Notes under the pieces: model-generated
What the model saw: only the letters and a program-made list of their open reading frames with translations
The model's database searches: none
Told to the model about the DNA's origin: nothing
Assembly: GCF_900290275.1 (NCBI RefSeq)
Contig: NZ_LT985325.1
Span: forward strand, 236,808-300,807
Source: Prevotella merdae
GTDB lineage: Bacteria > Bacteroidota > Bacteroidia > Bacteroidales > Bacteroidaceae
DNA: 64,000 nt
Reading direction: 5' to 3'
Shown here: positions 46,006 to 54,645 of the stretch, piece by piece
How the letters are laid out: each line of letters begins with the position of its first letter
Numbering within the stretch: position 1 is the stretch's first letter
Made by a program: the position numbers and the translations under genes

Positions 46006-48108
46006 ATGAAAGATTTTAATATTACCAAGCGCGACGGTTCGCAAGACCGTTTCTCTTTAGACAAGATAATGAATGCCATAATCAAGGCATTCCAGTCGGT
46101 TGGACAAGATGCTGATTTAGGTGCTATCTCTAAGATTATCAGTCATTTAGATATCTATGAGGGTATTACCGTTGAGGATATCCAGAACCAAGTAGAGGAG
46201 GCTCTTATGCGTGAAGGATTCTACAAGGTAGCTAAGTCATTTATGCTCTATCGTCAGCGTCATAACGAGGATCGCGAGACTATGGATAAGTTGAAATTTT
46301 TGACAGACTATTGCAAAGAGGCTAATGCTGCAACAAGTTCAAAGTATGACGCAAATGCAAATGTTGAGCATAAGAATATCGCCACTCTTATTGGCGAGTT
46401 GCCTAAGTCAAGTTTCATCCGTCTTAACCGTCGTTTGCTCACCGATCGCATCAAGCAAATGTATGGCAAGGAGCTTGCCGACGAGTACATCGAAAAGCTC
46501 AATCATCATTTTATATATAAGAATGATGAGACCTCGCTTGCTAACTATTGTGCATCTATAACCATGTATCCATGGCTTATTGGTGGCACATCGTCTATAG
46601 GTGGCAACTCTTCTAAGCCAACTAATCTTAAGTCGTTCTGTGGTGGCTTTGTCAATATGGTGTTCATGGTGTCAAGTATGCTTAGCGGCGCTTGTGCCAC
46701 TCCCGAGTTCCTTATGTATCTTAATTACTTCATTGGCAAGGAATATGGTAAGGACTATTGGCAGAATGCCGACAAGGTAGTCGACCTTTCTCTCAAGCAG
46801 CGCACAATCGATAAGATGATTACCGATTGCTTCGAGCAGATAGTCTATTCTATCAACCAGCCTACTGGCGCACGCAACTACCAGGCTGTGTTCTGGAATA
46901 TTGCCTATTACGATAAACCTTACTTCGAGAGTCTCTTCGGCAACTTTATGTTCCCTGATGGCTCTCAGCCAGATTGGGATGGACTCTCTTGGTTGCAGAA
47001 GCGATTTATGAAGTGGTTCAATAAGGAGCGTACCAAGACTGTGCTTACATTCCCAGTCGAGACAATGGCTCTTCTCTCTAAGGATGGAGATGTTATAGAT
47101 AAGGAGTGGGGCGACTTTACTGCCGAGATGTACTCAGAAGGTCATTCGTTCTTTACTTATATGAGCGACAATGCCGACTCGCTTAGCTCTTGCTGTCGTC
47201 TGCGCAACGAGATTCAGGACAATGGCTTCAGCTATACTCTTGGCGCGGGTGGTGTGTCTACCGGTTCTAAGAGTGTGCTCACCATCAACCTTAACCGTTG
47301 CATTCAGTATGCCGTTAAGAATAATATGGACTATATGGAGTTCCTTGCTCATATCATCGATCTCTGCCATAAGGTACAGACTGCCTACAACGAGAATCTT
47401 AAAGAGTTGCAGAAGCAAGGTATGCTTCCGCTCTTCGATGCCGGATATATCAATATGAGTCGCCAATATCTCACCATCGGTGTAAACGGATTGGTTGAGG
47501 CTGCCGAATTTATGGGTCTGAAGATTAACGATAATCCCGACTACCTGCATTTTGTACAGAAAGTGCTTGGTCTTGTGGAGAAATACAACAAGCAGTACCG
47601 CACCAAGGAACTGATGTTCAACTGCGAGATGATTCCTGCCGAGAATGTTGGTGTTAAGCACGCTAAATGGGATCGTGAGGATGGCTATTTCGTTCCGCGC
47701 GACTGTTACAATAGCTACTTCTATATTGTAGAGGACGACTCGCTCAATATTGTTGACAAGTTCAAGCTTCACGGCGCTCCATATATCGAGCATCTAACTG
47801 GTGGATCAGCTCTGCATATGAATCTTGAGGAACATCTCTCTAAGCCCCAGTATCGTCAATTGCTTCGAGTGGCTGCCAAGGAGGGATGCAATTACTTTAC
47901 ATTCAATATTCCTAACACCATCTGTAACGATTGTGGCTACATCGACAAGCGTTATCTCAAGAAGTGTCCTCACTGTGGAAGCGAGAATGTGGACTATATG
48001 ACCCGCATCATCGGTTACCTTAAGCGTGTAAGTAATTTCTCAGAGGCTCGTCAGCAAGAGGCTAAGCGCCGCTACTATGCTGAGGTGGAGAAGTCTATAC
48101 AAGACTAA
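46006..48108 (+). CDS. nrdD: Anaerobic ribonucleoside-triphosphate reductase
   Basis: A 700-aa glycyl-radical enzyme that makes dNTPs from NTPs without oxygen. The Met at 46006 is chosen because MKDFNITKRDGSQDRFSLDKI is the normal start of the N-terminal ATP-cone; the in-frame extension to 45958 runs through the leader repeats. The zinc site CNDCGY...CPHCG lies near 640-660 and the radical glycine is in RIIGYL (Gly670). Active-site cysteines are in LKSFCGGFVN and SLSSCCRLRNE. It is followed after 40 bp by the activase gene. Confidence 0.96.
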   Translation: MKDFNITKRDGSQDRFSLDKIMNAIIKAFQSVGQDADLGAISKIISHLDIYEGITVEDIQNQVEEALMREGFYKVAKSFMLYRQRHNEDRETMDKLKFLTDYCKEANAATSSKYDANANVEHKNIATLIGELPKSSFIRLNRRLLTDRIKQMYGKELADEYIEKLNHHFIYKNDETSLANYCASITMYPWLIGGTSSIGGNSSKPTNLKSFCGGFVNMVFMVSSMLSGACATPEFLMYLNYFIGKEYGKDYWQNADKVVDLSLKQRTIDKMITDCFEQIVYSINQPTGARNYQAVFWNIAYYDKPYFESLFGNFMFPDGSQPDWDGLSWLQKRFMKWFNKERTKTVLTFPVETMALLSKDGDVIDKEWGDFTAEMYSEGHSFFTYMSDNADSLSSCCRLRNEIQDNGFSYTLGAGGVSTGSKSVLTINLNRCIQYAVKNNMDYMEFLAHIIDLCHKVQTAYNENLKELQKQGMLPLFDAGYINMSRQYLTIGVNGLVEAAEFMGLKINDNPDYLHFVQKVLGLVEKYNKQYRTKELMFNCEMIPAENVGVKHAKWDREDGYFVPRDCYNSYFYIVEDDSLNIVDKFKLHGAPYIEHLTGGSALHMNLEEHLSKPQYRQLLRVAAKEGCNYFTFNIPNTICNDCGYIDKRYLKKCPHCGSENVDYMTRIIGYLKRVSNFSEARQQEAKRRYYAEVEKSIQD

Positions 48109-48148
48109 TAGTATCACAATTCAAACACCCCTTTAAAGCAATCCAATT

Positions 48149-48616
48149 ATGCTAAATTATCTCAATACAGGAATCGTTTTTCAGGAAATACCCGACGAGG
48201 TGACGTTGTCTATCAATATCACTGGTTGCCCTTGCCATTGTCCGGGTTGCCACAGCCAATATCTGTGGGAGAACATTGGCCAACCACTCACCCCTATGGT
48301 GCTCGACCAGTTTATGAAACAGTATGACGGCGAGATAACCTGCATTTGCTTTATGGGTGGAGACGCCGATCCTAAGTATGTTAGCTTGCTTGCACAGTAT
48401 CTGCATCGTGAGCATCAGGATATCAAGGTTGCATGGTATAGTGGCCGACAGCATTTCCCAAAGTCGATACGCAAGCGTGATTTCGACTACATTAAACTAG
48501 GTCCGTACATCGAGCATCTTGGATGCTTAAAGGATCGTACCACCAATCAGCGCCTTTATAAGCGCGCTGTGGGCGACGACTTCACCGATATTACTTCACG
48601 TTTCTGGAAGAAATAA
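48149..48616 (+). CDS. nrdG: Anaerobic RNR activating protein
   Basis: A 155-aa radical SAM activase that makes the glycyl radical on NrdD. The cluster motif is Cys27-X3-Cys31-X2-Cys34 in GCPCHCPGCHS. The FMGGDADP segment matches the SAM-binding GGE-type motif of the family. It forms an operon with nrdD and is followed after 1 bp by a LuxR-type regulator gene. Confidence 0.94.
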   Translation: MLNYLNTGIVFQEIPDEVTLSINITGCPCHCPGCHSQYLWENIGQPLTPMVLDQFMKQYDGEITCICFMGGDADPKYVSLLAQYLHREHQDIKVAWYSGRQHFPKSIRKRDFDYIKLGPYIEHLGCLKDRTTNQRLYKRAVGDDFTDITSRFWKK

Positions 48617-48617
48617 T

Positions 48618-49220
48618 ATGAATAATATTCCACGTATAGCTATAGTCGACCCCAACACTCTTGCGGTGTTGGGGTTAACTAATTTATTGGAGTCGGTAAT
48701 GCCAATGCTGCAGATAGATTCCTTTGGATCGTTTGCCGAACTTCAAGCAAACCATCCCGAACAGTATTTCCATTACTTTGTCGACGTGCGTGTTGTGCTC
48801 AACAATATGCCTTTCTTTCAGCAGATGCGCCATAAAACCATTGTGTTGTCCAGCTCGGCTGCCGACGATATGGCTGCTCTCAGCTCTTTTCATACTATTT
48901 GCACCAATCTTCCGCCTAAGCTTCTGCTGCGTTCCTTGCTTATGCTCGAGCAACATGCTCATGCCAACGGGCGCAATCTACCTCCAGTTCAGTCTGCTGA
49001 TACCAATAGTGCCACACCATTGTCTACGCGCGAGATAGAGGTTTTGTCGCTTATTGTCAAGGGATATATCAACAAAGAAATCGCCGACAAACTACATCTT
49101 AGTCTGCCGACGATTATCACTCATCGCAAGAATCTCATGTCCAAACTTGATATTCACAGTGTGTCTGCTCTTACGATATATGCCGTTATGCACGGGTATG
49201 TAGGGGTGAACGAGATATAA
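48618..49220 (+). CDS. LuxR-type regulator with degenerate receiver-like domain
   Basis: A 200-aa protein. The N-terminal ~110 residues (RIAIVDPNTLAVLGLTNLLE...) resemble a NarL-type receiver, but the usual DD pair is DP, the phospho-Asp position is not in the normal context (YFVDVRVVLNN) and the conserved Lys is not seen, so it is probably not phosphorylated. The C-terminal HTH (about 133-195, LSTREIEVLSLIVKGYINKEIADKL) is close to that of the hemerythrin regulator at 44830. It begins 1 bp after nrdG, so it belongs to the nrd operon and may regulate it. Confidence 0.85.
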   Translation: MNNIPRIAIVDPNTLAVLGLTNLLESVMPMLQIDSFGSFAELQANHPEQYFHYFVDVRVVLNNMPFFQQMRHKTIVLSSSAADDMAALSSFHTICTNLPPKLLLRSLLMLEQHAHANGRNLPPVQSADTNSATPLSTREIEVLSLIVKGYINKEIADKLHLSLPTIITHRKNLMSKLDIHSVSALTIYAVMHGYVGVNEI

Positions 49221-49242
49221 AGGTTTTAGAAGTCCATTACCT

Positions 49243-51762
49243 TTAAAAGTCTACAACCGTTATTCCCGCTCCGCCAAACTGCACATGCTCGTCCTTACAG
49301 CTTGTTACATTGGGTACCGACTGTAGATATTGCCTTATCAGTTGGCGCAATATTCCGTTGCCCTTACCATGCAATATGCGTACACGCGACATACCTACAA
49401 GTATGGCATCGTCTATAAAGTGCTGCACAGCATTCAGAGCCTCGTCGCCACGCATGCCGCGCACGTCCAAATCCTGATGGAAATTCAATTTGTGCGAGTC
49501 TATAGTCTGTCTTGTCTCCTTGCTTATGCCGAATGTGGCAGGTTGTGTTGTCTCTGGAGTCTTTGTTGTATGCTCCAGTCTCGACATCTTCACCTTTGTT
49601 CGCACATCTCCAAATATCACAGTGGCTTCCTTTCCACTTATAGCCTCAACAGTACCAACCGTAGTAAGTCCGCGCATACGCACATTGTCACCCACACAGA
49701 AGGTTTGTTGCTCTGCCAATGCCGATGGAGTAGGAAGCTTGGTGCCTATAGTTGTTGGCTTGCCCGTATTCTCCTTCTTCTCCTTCTTTCGTTTCTCTCG
49801 GCGTTCCTTGCGTTCCATAATCTGTCGCATCTTCTTTTCTATTAGGTCGTCGGCCGATTTAGTATCTATCTCGCTCACGTCCTCCTTAAATGCGTTCAGC
49901 TCCTCACGCAGTCGCTTCGTTTCTTCCTTTTCGGCTTGGCACTCACGTATCTCGCGTATAGTGTTCTCAATATTGCGGTTGCTCTCCTTCAGCAGTTCTT
50001 GTGCCTGCTCTTTAGCCTGTCGCAATATCTCCTTGCGTTTCTGTGCCAGTTCCTTTATTTCCTCCTCATACTTCGCTATTGTCTTCTCAAGGTCTTTCTC
50101 GCGTTGATGCACGTTCTGTCGCTTGTTTTCCCAGTAGCGTTTATCGCGAACAATGTCCTGCAGATATTTGTCACTCTGTATATAGTCAGAGCCAACAATG
50201 TCGCTTGCCTCGCGTATCACCTCATCGGGTATTCCCGTCTTGCGTGCTATTTCTATTGCAAACGACGATCCTGGCTGACCAATAGCCAATTGGAATAATG
50301 GTCGCATCTCGTGTCTGTCATATAGCATGGCACCGTTTGCTATGCCGTCATGCGAGTCGGCATAATGCTTTAAGTTCTGATAATGGGTTGTTATTACGCC
50401 CCATGCATGTTTCTTTACAAATTGGTTTAGCACAGCTTCTGCCATGGCACCACCTATCTGTGGTTCGGTACCAGTACCAAACTCATCTATTAATAATAAT
50501 GTGTTCTCGTTGGCTTGCTTCATCATGTTCTTCATGTTCAGCAAGTGAGAAGAGTAGGTAGATAGGTCGTTCTCTATACTCTGCTCATCGCCAATGTCTA
50601 TCATTATGTCTGCAAAGATGCCCACCTTAGAACGTTCGCTTACAGGAATAGATAGTCCGCATTGCAGCATATACTGCAACAATCCAACCGTCTTAAGACA
50701 TACCGATTTGCCGCCAGCATTAGGTCCCGAGATAATAAGTATATGGCGGTCTTTCGTCAGCATTATGTCAAGAGGAACTATAGGCTTATCCTGCTTCTTA
50801 AGCGCAAGCCACAATAAAGGATGTTTAGCCGTAATCCAGTCTACAACTGGCTTTGCACTAACTTCCGGCTCAATACCATTGGTTAGACGTGCAAATTCGG
50901 CACGCGCACGTATAAAGTCAATCTCTGCCAACAGCTGATAGGCGTATATAATGTCATCCACATGCGGACGCACCAGCTTCGAGAATTCGGTAAGTATCAC
51001 TATAATCTCTCTTCTCTCGTCTGCCTCAAGCTCTCTGATGCGGTTGTTGGCTTCAACCACTTCGGTAGGCTCTACAAACACCGTCTTACCAGTCGACGAT
51101 TCATCATGTACAATACCTTTAATGCGTCGTTTCATAGCTGGCACAATAGGCACAACCAATCTGCCGTCACGTAGGGTAGGCGTTACGTCCTTTTCTACAA
51201 GACCCTCGCTTTGTGCCGCACGCAGTATATTATATAATGTACGCGAGACGCTGCCTTCTGCCTTACGCAGTTGCGAACGTATCTCTGCAAGTCGTGGTGA
51301 GGCTGTATCCTTAATCTTTCCATACTTGTCCAGAATCTGGTCAATACGTCTTATAAGGTCAGGAAAGGTCAGCACGTTCTCTGTAAGAGCGTGCAGAGTA
51401 GGGTAGTCGTAGTTGCCATCGTCATCGCTTCTGTTCAGAAACTTCACAATACCAGCAATCGTCTCCAATGAGCGTCGCAGGTCAAATATCTCGTTTTCCT
51501 CCAAATGCGTACCTTCTATGCGTATTCGCTTAATAGAAGCACGCATGTCAAAGAAATACTGAAGCGGAAAGTCATCAGTTTCCTCTTGCATGCGTCTAAA
51601 CTCGCGCGTCTGTCTTAGTGCAGTGTTTATCAGCTCTGCATCATTGCCGAAAGCCATGACATCCACCTTGTCTTTACCAAGTTGACTAAGGCAGTATCCC
51701 TTCAATAGCGATCGTATTTCGCTAAACTGTATCTTGTTTTCAAAATTGCTTGGATAAATCAT
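49243..51762 (-). CDS. mutS2: Endonuclease MutS2
   Basis: An 839-aa MutS-related ATPase. It has the MutS2 lever/clamp region, Walker A GPNAGGKS (346-353), Walker B LLIDEFGTGTEP, and a long Glu/Lys/Arg coiled coil (about 530-650) where MutS2 inserts its own domain. A KOW-like segment follows (VGDNVRMRGLTTVGTVEAI, about 690). The C-terminal Smr nuclease domain ends the protein (LDVRGMRGDEALN... with RILHGKGNGILR). MutS2 suppresses recombination and in some bacteria rescues collided ribosomes. The promoter box ends five bases before the ATG. Confidence 0.95.
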   Translation of the reverse strand: MIYPSNFENKIQFSEIRSLLKGYCLSQLGKDKVDVMAFGNDAELINTALRQTREFRRMQEETDDFPLQYFFDMRASIKRIRIEGTHLEENEIFDLRRSLETIAGIVKFLNRSDDDGNYDYPTLHALTENVLTFPDLIRRIDQILDKYGKIKDTASPRLAEIRSQLRKAEGSVSRTLYNILRAAQSEGLVEKDVTPTLRDGRLVVPIVPAMKRRIKGIVHDESSTGKTVFVEPTEVVEANNRIRELEADERREIIVILTEFSKLVRPHVDDIIYAYQLLAEIDFIRARAEFARLTNGIEPEVSAKPVVDWITAKHPLLWLALKKQDKPIVPLDIMLTKDRHILIISGPNAGGKSVCLKTVGLLQYMLQCGLSIPVSERSKVGIFADIMIDIGDEQSIENDLSTYSSHLLNMKNMMKQANENTLLLIDEFGTGTEPQIGGAMAEAVLNQFVKKHAWGVITTHYQNLKHYADSHDGIANGAMLYDRHEMRPLFQLAIGQPGSSFAIEIARKTGIPDEVIREASDIVGSDYIQSDKYLQDIVRDKRYWENKRQNVHQREKDLEKTIAKYEEEIKELAQKRKEILRQAKEQAQELLKESNRNIENTIREIRECQAEKEETKRLREELNAFKEDVSEIDTKSADDLIEKKMRQIMERKERREKRKKEKKENTGKPTTIGTKLPTPSALAEQQTFCVGDNVRMRGLTTVGTVEAISGKEATVIFGDVRTKVKMSRLEHTTKTPETTQPATFGISKETRQTIDSHKLNFHQDLDVRGMRGDEALNAVQHFIDDAILVGMSRVRILHGKGNGILRQLIRQYLQSVPNVTSCKDEHVQFGGAGITVVDF

Positions 51763-51766
51763 GCTG

Positions 51767-51774
51767 CAAAGTTA
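51767..51774 (-). promoter_or_regulatory. -7 box abutting the mutS2 start codon
   Basis: Minus-strand TAACTTTG ends four bases before the ATG at 51762. A TTG lies only 16 bases upstream (51791-51793). Together they suggest a leaderless or near-leaderless transcript. Confidence 0.45.
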
Positions 51775-51819
51775 CTTATTTTCATCCAAACAATCCCCAT
51801 TAATCCTATTTTATCTAAT

Positions 51820-52026
51820 TTATTGTTTTCCTCTCAGCTCTTCTATCAAGTCATTAACGATATATGTATCACTCATCAGATGCAATCCAAGCTCTTTGTC
51901 ATGCAACATACGGCAGACATCCGAGTCGTAGAATATCTGTAGTGCACGGTCTGTAGATATATGCAACGTATAAGCCAATTGCGCTATTATACGAGCTATT
52001 TTGTTCCATAATAAGAAGTCTAACAT
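51820..52026 (-). CDS. DUF3791-like small protein (second copy)
   Basis: A 68-aa helical protein (MLDFLLWNKIARIIAQLAYTLHISTDRALQIFYDSDVCRMLHD...). Its pattern resembles DUF3791 proteins: a short helix, a segment like a small HTH, a D-x-Y region (SDTYIVNDLIEEL). It starts 2 bp after the DUF3990 gene on the same strand. It is probably the second partner in a three-gene cassette. Confidence 0.65.
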   Translation of the reverse strand: MLDFLLWNKIARIIAQLAYTLHISTDRALQIFYDSDVCRMLHDKELGLHLMSDTYIVNDLIEELRGKQ

Positions 52027-52028
52027 AA

Positions 52029-52532
52029 CTATACCCTTTCGTATGATTTAAACAACAAATATTTATCTACAATCTCTTGGCTTAATATACAAATCTGGTA
52101 GTTGGGCTTGTGGTAAACCAACTGTCGAAGAGTGTGCTCTACATCAGCATAACCATTTATATAGGCTTCTACTGCATCAATGACACGGTCGTCAGCAACA
52201 CCGCCTTCAATAACGTCATAACCGTTCCAAGGCTGCTTGCCTTTCCTGCTGTCAACAATGAAGTCAAGCCATTCCTTATCGTAAGCATCTAATCGTTTTA
52301 CCTTGCAGTCTTGTGGTAGAGTGAATTCATAAGTATTCACTATTGAATTTTCCGCTCGTCTGACCATTTTTATACGGACAGCCCATTTGGATGCTTGCTC
52401 AAATAATGGTGTAAGGTAGAAACCTGAACCGAAATCCAAGTCTTTTCTGCCAATGCTTACCACGGGATGCTCAACAATGACATTTGAACCGTGATATAAT
52501 ATTTGCTTTTCCACTATTCTTCTCTTTCCCAA
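52029..52532 (-). CDS. DUF3990 protein, ADP-ribosyltransferase-like
   Basis: A 167-aa protein. ILYHGSNVIVEHPVV (His14, with Tyr13) and FGSGFYLTPLFEQASKWA (Tyr39, with Glu45/Gln46) match the first two conserved blocks of ART-fold enzymes, and the overall match is to DUF3990. The catalytic Glu of motif III is not obvious; a candidate is in NGYDVIEGGVADDRVI. DUF3990 genes are typically found next to DUF3791 genes, as here on both sides. A toxin or modifying enzyme is a reasonable guess. It overlaps the upstream gene by 19 bp. Confidence 0.75.
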   Translation of the reverse strand: MGKRRIVEKQILYHGSNVIVEHPVVSIGRKDLDFGSGFYLTPLFEQASKWAVRIKMVRRAENSIVNTYEFTLPQDCKVKRLDAYDKEWLDFIVDSRKGKQPWNGYDVIEGGVADDRVIDAVEAYINGYADVEHTLRQLVYHKPNYQICILSQEIVDKYLLFKSYERV

Positions 52533-52762
52533 TTTTTAAGAGCCTCTACCACTTCATTTGCTACGGCTTCACGACTCTCGGTATGTAGCGTGTCATAGCA
52601 ATTTTGAATAAGATTCTTTATTAGTCCAACTTTATCTAACCTTCTTCTCATTTCAGATGGTGATATTCCCATTTTCTGTGCCGAAGCCTCGATTGCCAAT
52701 ACCGTGAAGGCTAGACGATCGAAGTCGGGCGTACTTTTCAGTAATAATTCTCTATCCTCCAT
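52514..52762 (-). CDS. DUF3791-like small protein (first copy)
   Basis: An 82-aa helical protein. The middle (FTVLAIEASAQKMGISPSEMRRRLDKVGLIKNLIQNCYDTLHTES) matches the DUF3791 pattern of a small HTH-like segment followed by xxCYDxLHT. It is the first gene of the cassette, overlapping the DUF3990 gene by 19 bp. It is likely a partner or antitoxin. Confidence 0.7.
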   Translation of the reverse strand: MEDRELLLKSTPDFDRLAFTVLAIEASAQKMGISPSEMRRRLDKVGLIKNLIQNCYDTLHTESREAVANEVVEALKNWEREE

Positions 52763-52796
52763 ATATTTATTATAAAAAATAACGACCGTTTATGCC

Positions 52797-52823
52797 GTAG
52801 GAGGCACGGTCTCCGAACCGTAC
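52797..52823. repeat. GTAG-headed REP-like hairpin
   Basis: GTAG, then GGcACGGT ... ACCGTaCC with a 6-base loop, and the tail CACGCAAGTAG. It belongs to the same loose family as 34056, 41810 and 57678. Confidence 0.5.
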
Positions 52824-52929
52824 CACGCAAGTAGCATGTTTTATTGTCCTTTGCTTATAAATGATATTCTGTGCAAATATATCGATTTCCCTTGATACAC
52901 CACTCGTTTTGTGGTTAAATAAACGAAAA

Positions 52930-52955
52930 AAAGGAAGTCATTTTTGACTTCCTTT
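52930..52955 (-). terminator. tRNA-Ser terminator
   Basis: AAAGGAAGTCA (52930-52940) pairs with TGACTTCCTTT (52945-52955). On the minus strand it is followed by TTTTTTTCG, just behind the tRNA 3' end. Confidence 0.75.
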
Positions 52956-52959
52956 ATAG

Positions 52960-53044
52960 CGGAGAGAGAGGGATTCGAACCCCCGGTACCTCTCAGTACG
53001 CCGGTTTTCAAGACCGGTGCATTCGACCACTCTGCCATCTCTCC
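52960..53044 (-). tRNA. tRNA-Ser (anticodon UGA)
   Basis: The minus strand folds into an 85-base class II tRNA: acceptor GGAGAGA / TCTCTCC, D arm, anticodon stem CCGGT / ACCGG with loop CTTGAAA (anticodon TGA), a long variable arm and T loop GGTTCGAATCC. The CCA is not encoded. Confidence 0.95.
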
Positions 53045-53413
53045 ATAGGGTGCTGGATCCGATAGATATAGTCTTGCTATATGTTACGACTCGTTATGTC
53101 GTCTTGCTTATTTGCGGGTGCAAAGGTAGTAGTTTTTATTTAATCTGCAAAACTTTTCGCCACTTTTTTTTGAAAAACATGAAAAAATGTTGAATGAGGG
53201 GACATAAGAACAAGATTCGTTGCTTGCGGTTTTAAGACATGAGAACATAAGAACAAGAGAACATGATTTCCTAGCGGTTTTTAATTTCTAACTAAATAAT
53301 TCACAATGCGCATCGCGCATAATTCAAAACTCAAAACTCTTAATTCCTAATGCGCACCGCGCACCAACTCGTAATTCGTAATTCAAAACTCCTAATTCAT
53401 ATTATATTATTAT
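53045..53413. other. Intergenic: tRNA promoter and low-complexity repeats
   Basis: No gene. It holds the tRNA-Ser promoter, then repeated words (ACATAAGAACAAGATTCGTTGCTTGCGG at about 53202, cited in two pieces: ACATAAGAACAAGATTC and GTTGCTTGCGG; near-copy at 55775). Small hairpins GCGCATCGCGC and GCGCACCGCGC lie at about 53308 and 53353, amid CAAAACTC / CTTAATTCCTAAT strings. Confidence 0.5.
53121..53151 (-). promoter_or_regulatory. Promoter of tRNA-Ser
   Basis: Minus-strand TACCTTTG at 53121-53128 and TTTG at 53148-53151, spacing 19. Confidence 0.65.
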
Positions 53414-54637
53414 ATGGCAACAATTAAATTAAAATTTCGTCCCTCATCCGTTCCCACCACTCAGGGAACCATCTATTATCAAGTGATTCACAACCGAAGT
53501 GTTAAGTGGCTCACCACTCATTGTCATGTCTACTCATGCGAGTGGGATAGCCTTAATGCCTCAATAATTATTCCTCCCGACACCTCCCGACGTCAGGAAC
53601 TGCTATATATGCAGAGCTGCTTGTCTTGGAATCTGCGTCAGCTTAAGACTATTGTCAGTAGGTTGAGTGCCAGTTCAGAAGGCTTTTCTTTCGACTCCAT
53701 GACCGAAGCCTTCCTTCATATCCCTCCATACAAGTCGGTCTTCATGTTCCTGCACGAGCAGGTGCTACGACAAGAGCGCATGCAGAGATATGGCACCCTC
53801 AAGACCTACACCAACGCCTTTCTGCGGTTCAAGGAGTTTCGCAACGACATCGATCTCACCTTCAACCTCCTCACCCCCGATATGATAGAAGAGTACGAGG
53901 CATGGCTCATCAACCGAAACCTGAAGCAAAACACCATCCGCTTCTACCTACGCACGCTCAACACCCTATTCCATAAGGCAATAGTCGAGGGACTAATGCC
54001 CGATGACAGCCGACTCTTCAGCAGAGTGCGCCTTGCATATGTCACTACTACCAAGCGAGCCATCTCCGAAACAGCCATCCGCGCCATACAAGGGTTGCAA
54101 CTGCCTCATGGCTCCATCTTGTCTTTAGCCCGTGATATATTCATGTTCAGCTTCTATATGCGTGGAATGCCCTTCGTCGACATCGCCTTCTTGCGCAAGT
54201 CTGACCTAAGGAATGGCATGTTGGTATATTGCCGTAAGAAGACCAACCAACAGCTGATGGTGGAGTGGGAGAGCGAACAGCAAGAGATTGTAGAGCGATA
54301 TGCCCGCCAAACAGAGTCGTCGCCTTATATGCTGCCCATAATAAACAAGGTAGATGGCACAGAGTATCGCCAGTACCAACGAATGCAAGAGAATGTCAAC
54401 CGTGCGTTAAAGAGGATAGGCAAAATGATAGGCTTAAAGATGCCACTTACCACGTATGTCGCCCGCCATTCATGGGCAAGTATGGCACGAGATATGAATA
54501 TCCCCATACCCATTATCAGCGAAGGCATGGGGCACCAGTCGTATAAAACCACACAGGTTTATCTCAACTCCATCGACACGTCTCGTATAAACCAGGCAAA
54601 CCGTGACATAATACGACGAATAAGTAAAAGGAAATAA
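53414..54637 (+). CDS. Tyrosine-type DNA invertase (site-specific recombinase)
   Basis: A 407-aa tyrosine recombinase of the Bacteroidota DNA-invertase type. It begins with the arm-binding segment MATIKLKFRPSSV...YYQVIHNRSVKWL, then a SAM-like core-binding domain (about 105-200). The catalytic domain follows, with Arg250 (FYMRGMPF), Lys in the beta-hairpin near 275, Arg351 and His352 (YVARHSWAS), His374 (GMGHQ) and nucleophile Tyr383 (VYLNSID). Such enzymes next to upxY genes flip the promoters of surface-polysaccharide loci. The inverted-repeat segment starts nine bases after its stop codon. Adjacency to tRNA-Ser could instead hint at an integrase, but no att duplication is seen. Confidence 0.9.
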   Translation: MATIKLKFRPSSVPTTQGTIYYQVIHNRSVKWLTTHCHVYSCEWDSLNASIIIPPDTSRRQELLYMQSCLSWNLRQLKTIVSRLSASSEGFSFDSMTEAFLHIPPYKSVFMFLHEQVLRQERMQRYGTLKTYTNAFLRFKEFRNDIDLTFNLLTPDMIEEYEAWLINRNLKQNTIRFYLRTLNTLFHKAIVEGLMPDDSRLFSRVRLAYVTTTKRAISETAIRAIQGLQLPHGSILSLARDIFMFSFYMRGMPFVDIAFLRKSDLRNGMLVYCRKKTNQQLMVEWESEQQEIVERYARQTESSPYMLPIINKVDGTEYRQYQRMQENVNRALKRIGKMIGLKMPLTTYVARHSWASMARDMNIPIPIISEGMGHQSYKTTQVYLNSIDTSRINQANRDIIRRISKRK

Positions 54638-54645
54638 ATATGGTG

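Noticed and set aside
52960..54637. tRNA-Ser followed by a tyrosine recombinase, suggesting an integrated element with att sites.
   Set aside because: No duplication of the tRNA 3' end is found within the window, and the recombinase groups by sequence and context with promoter invertases.
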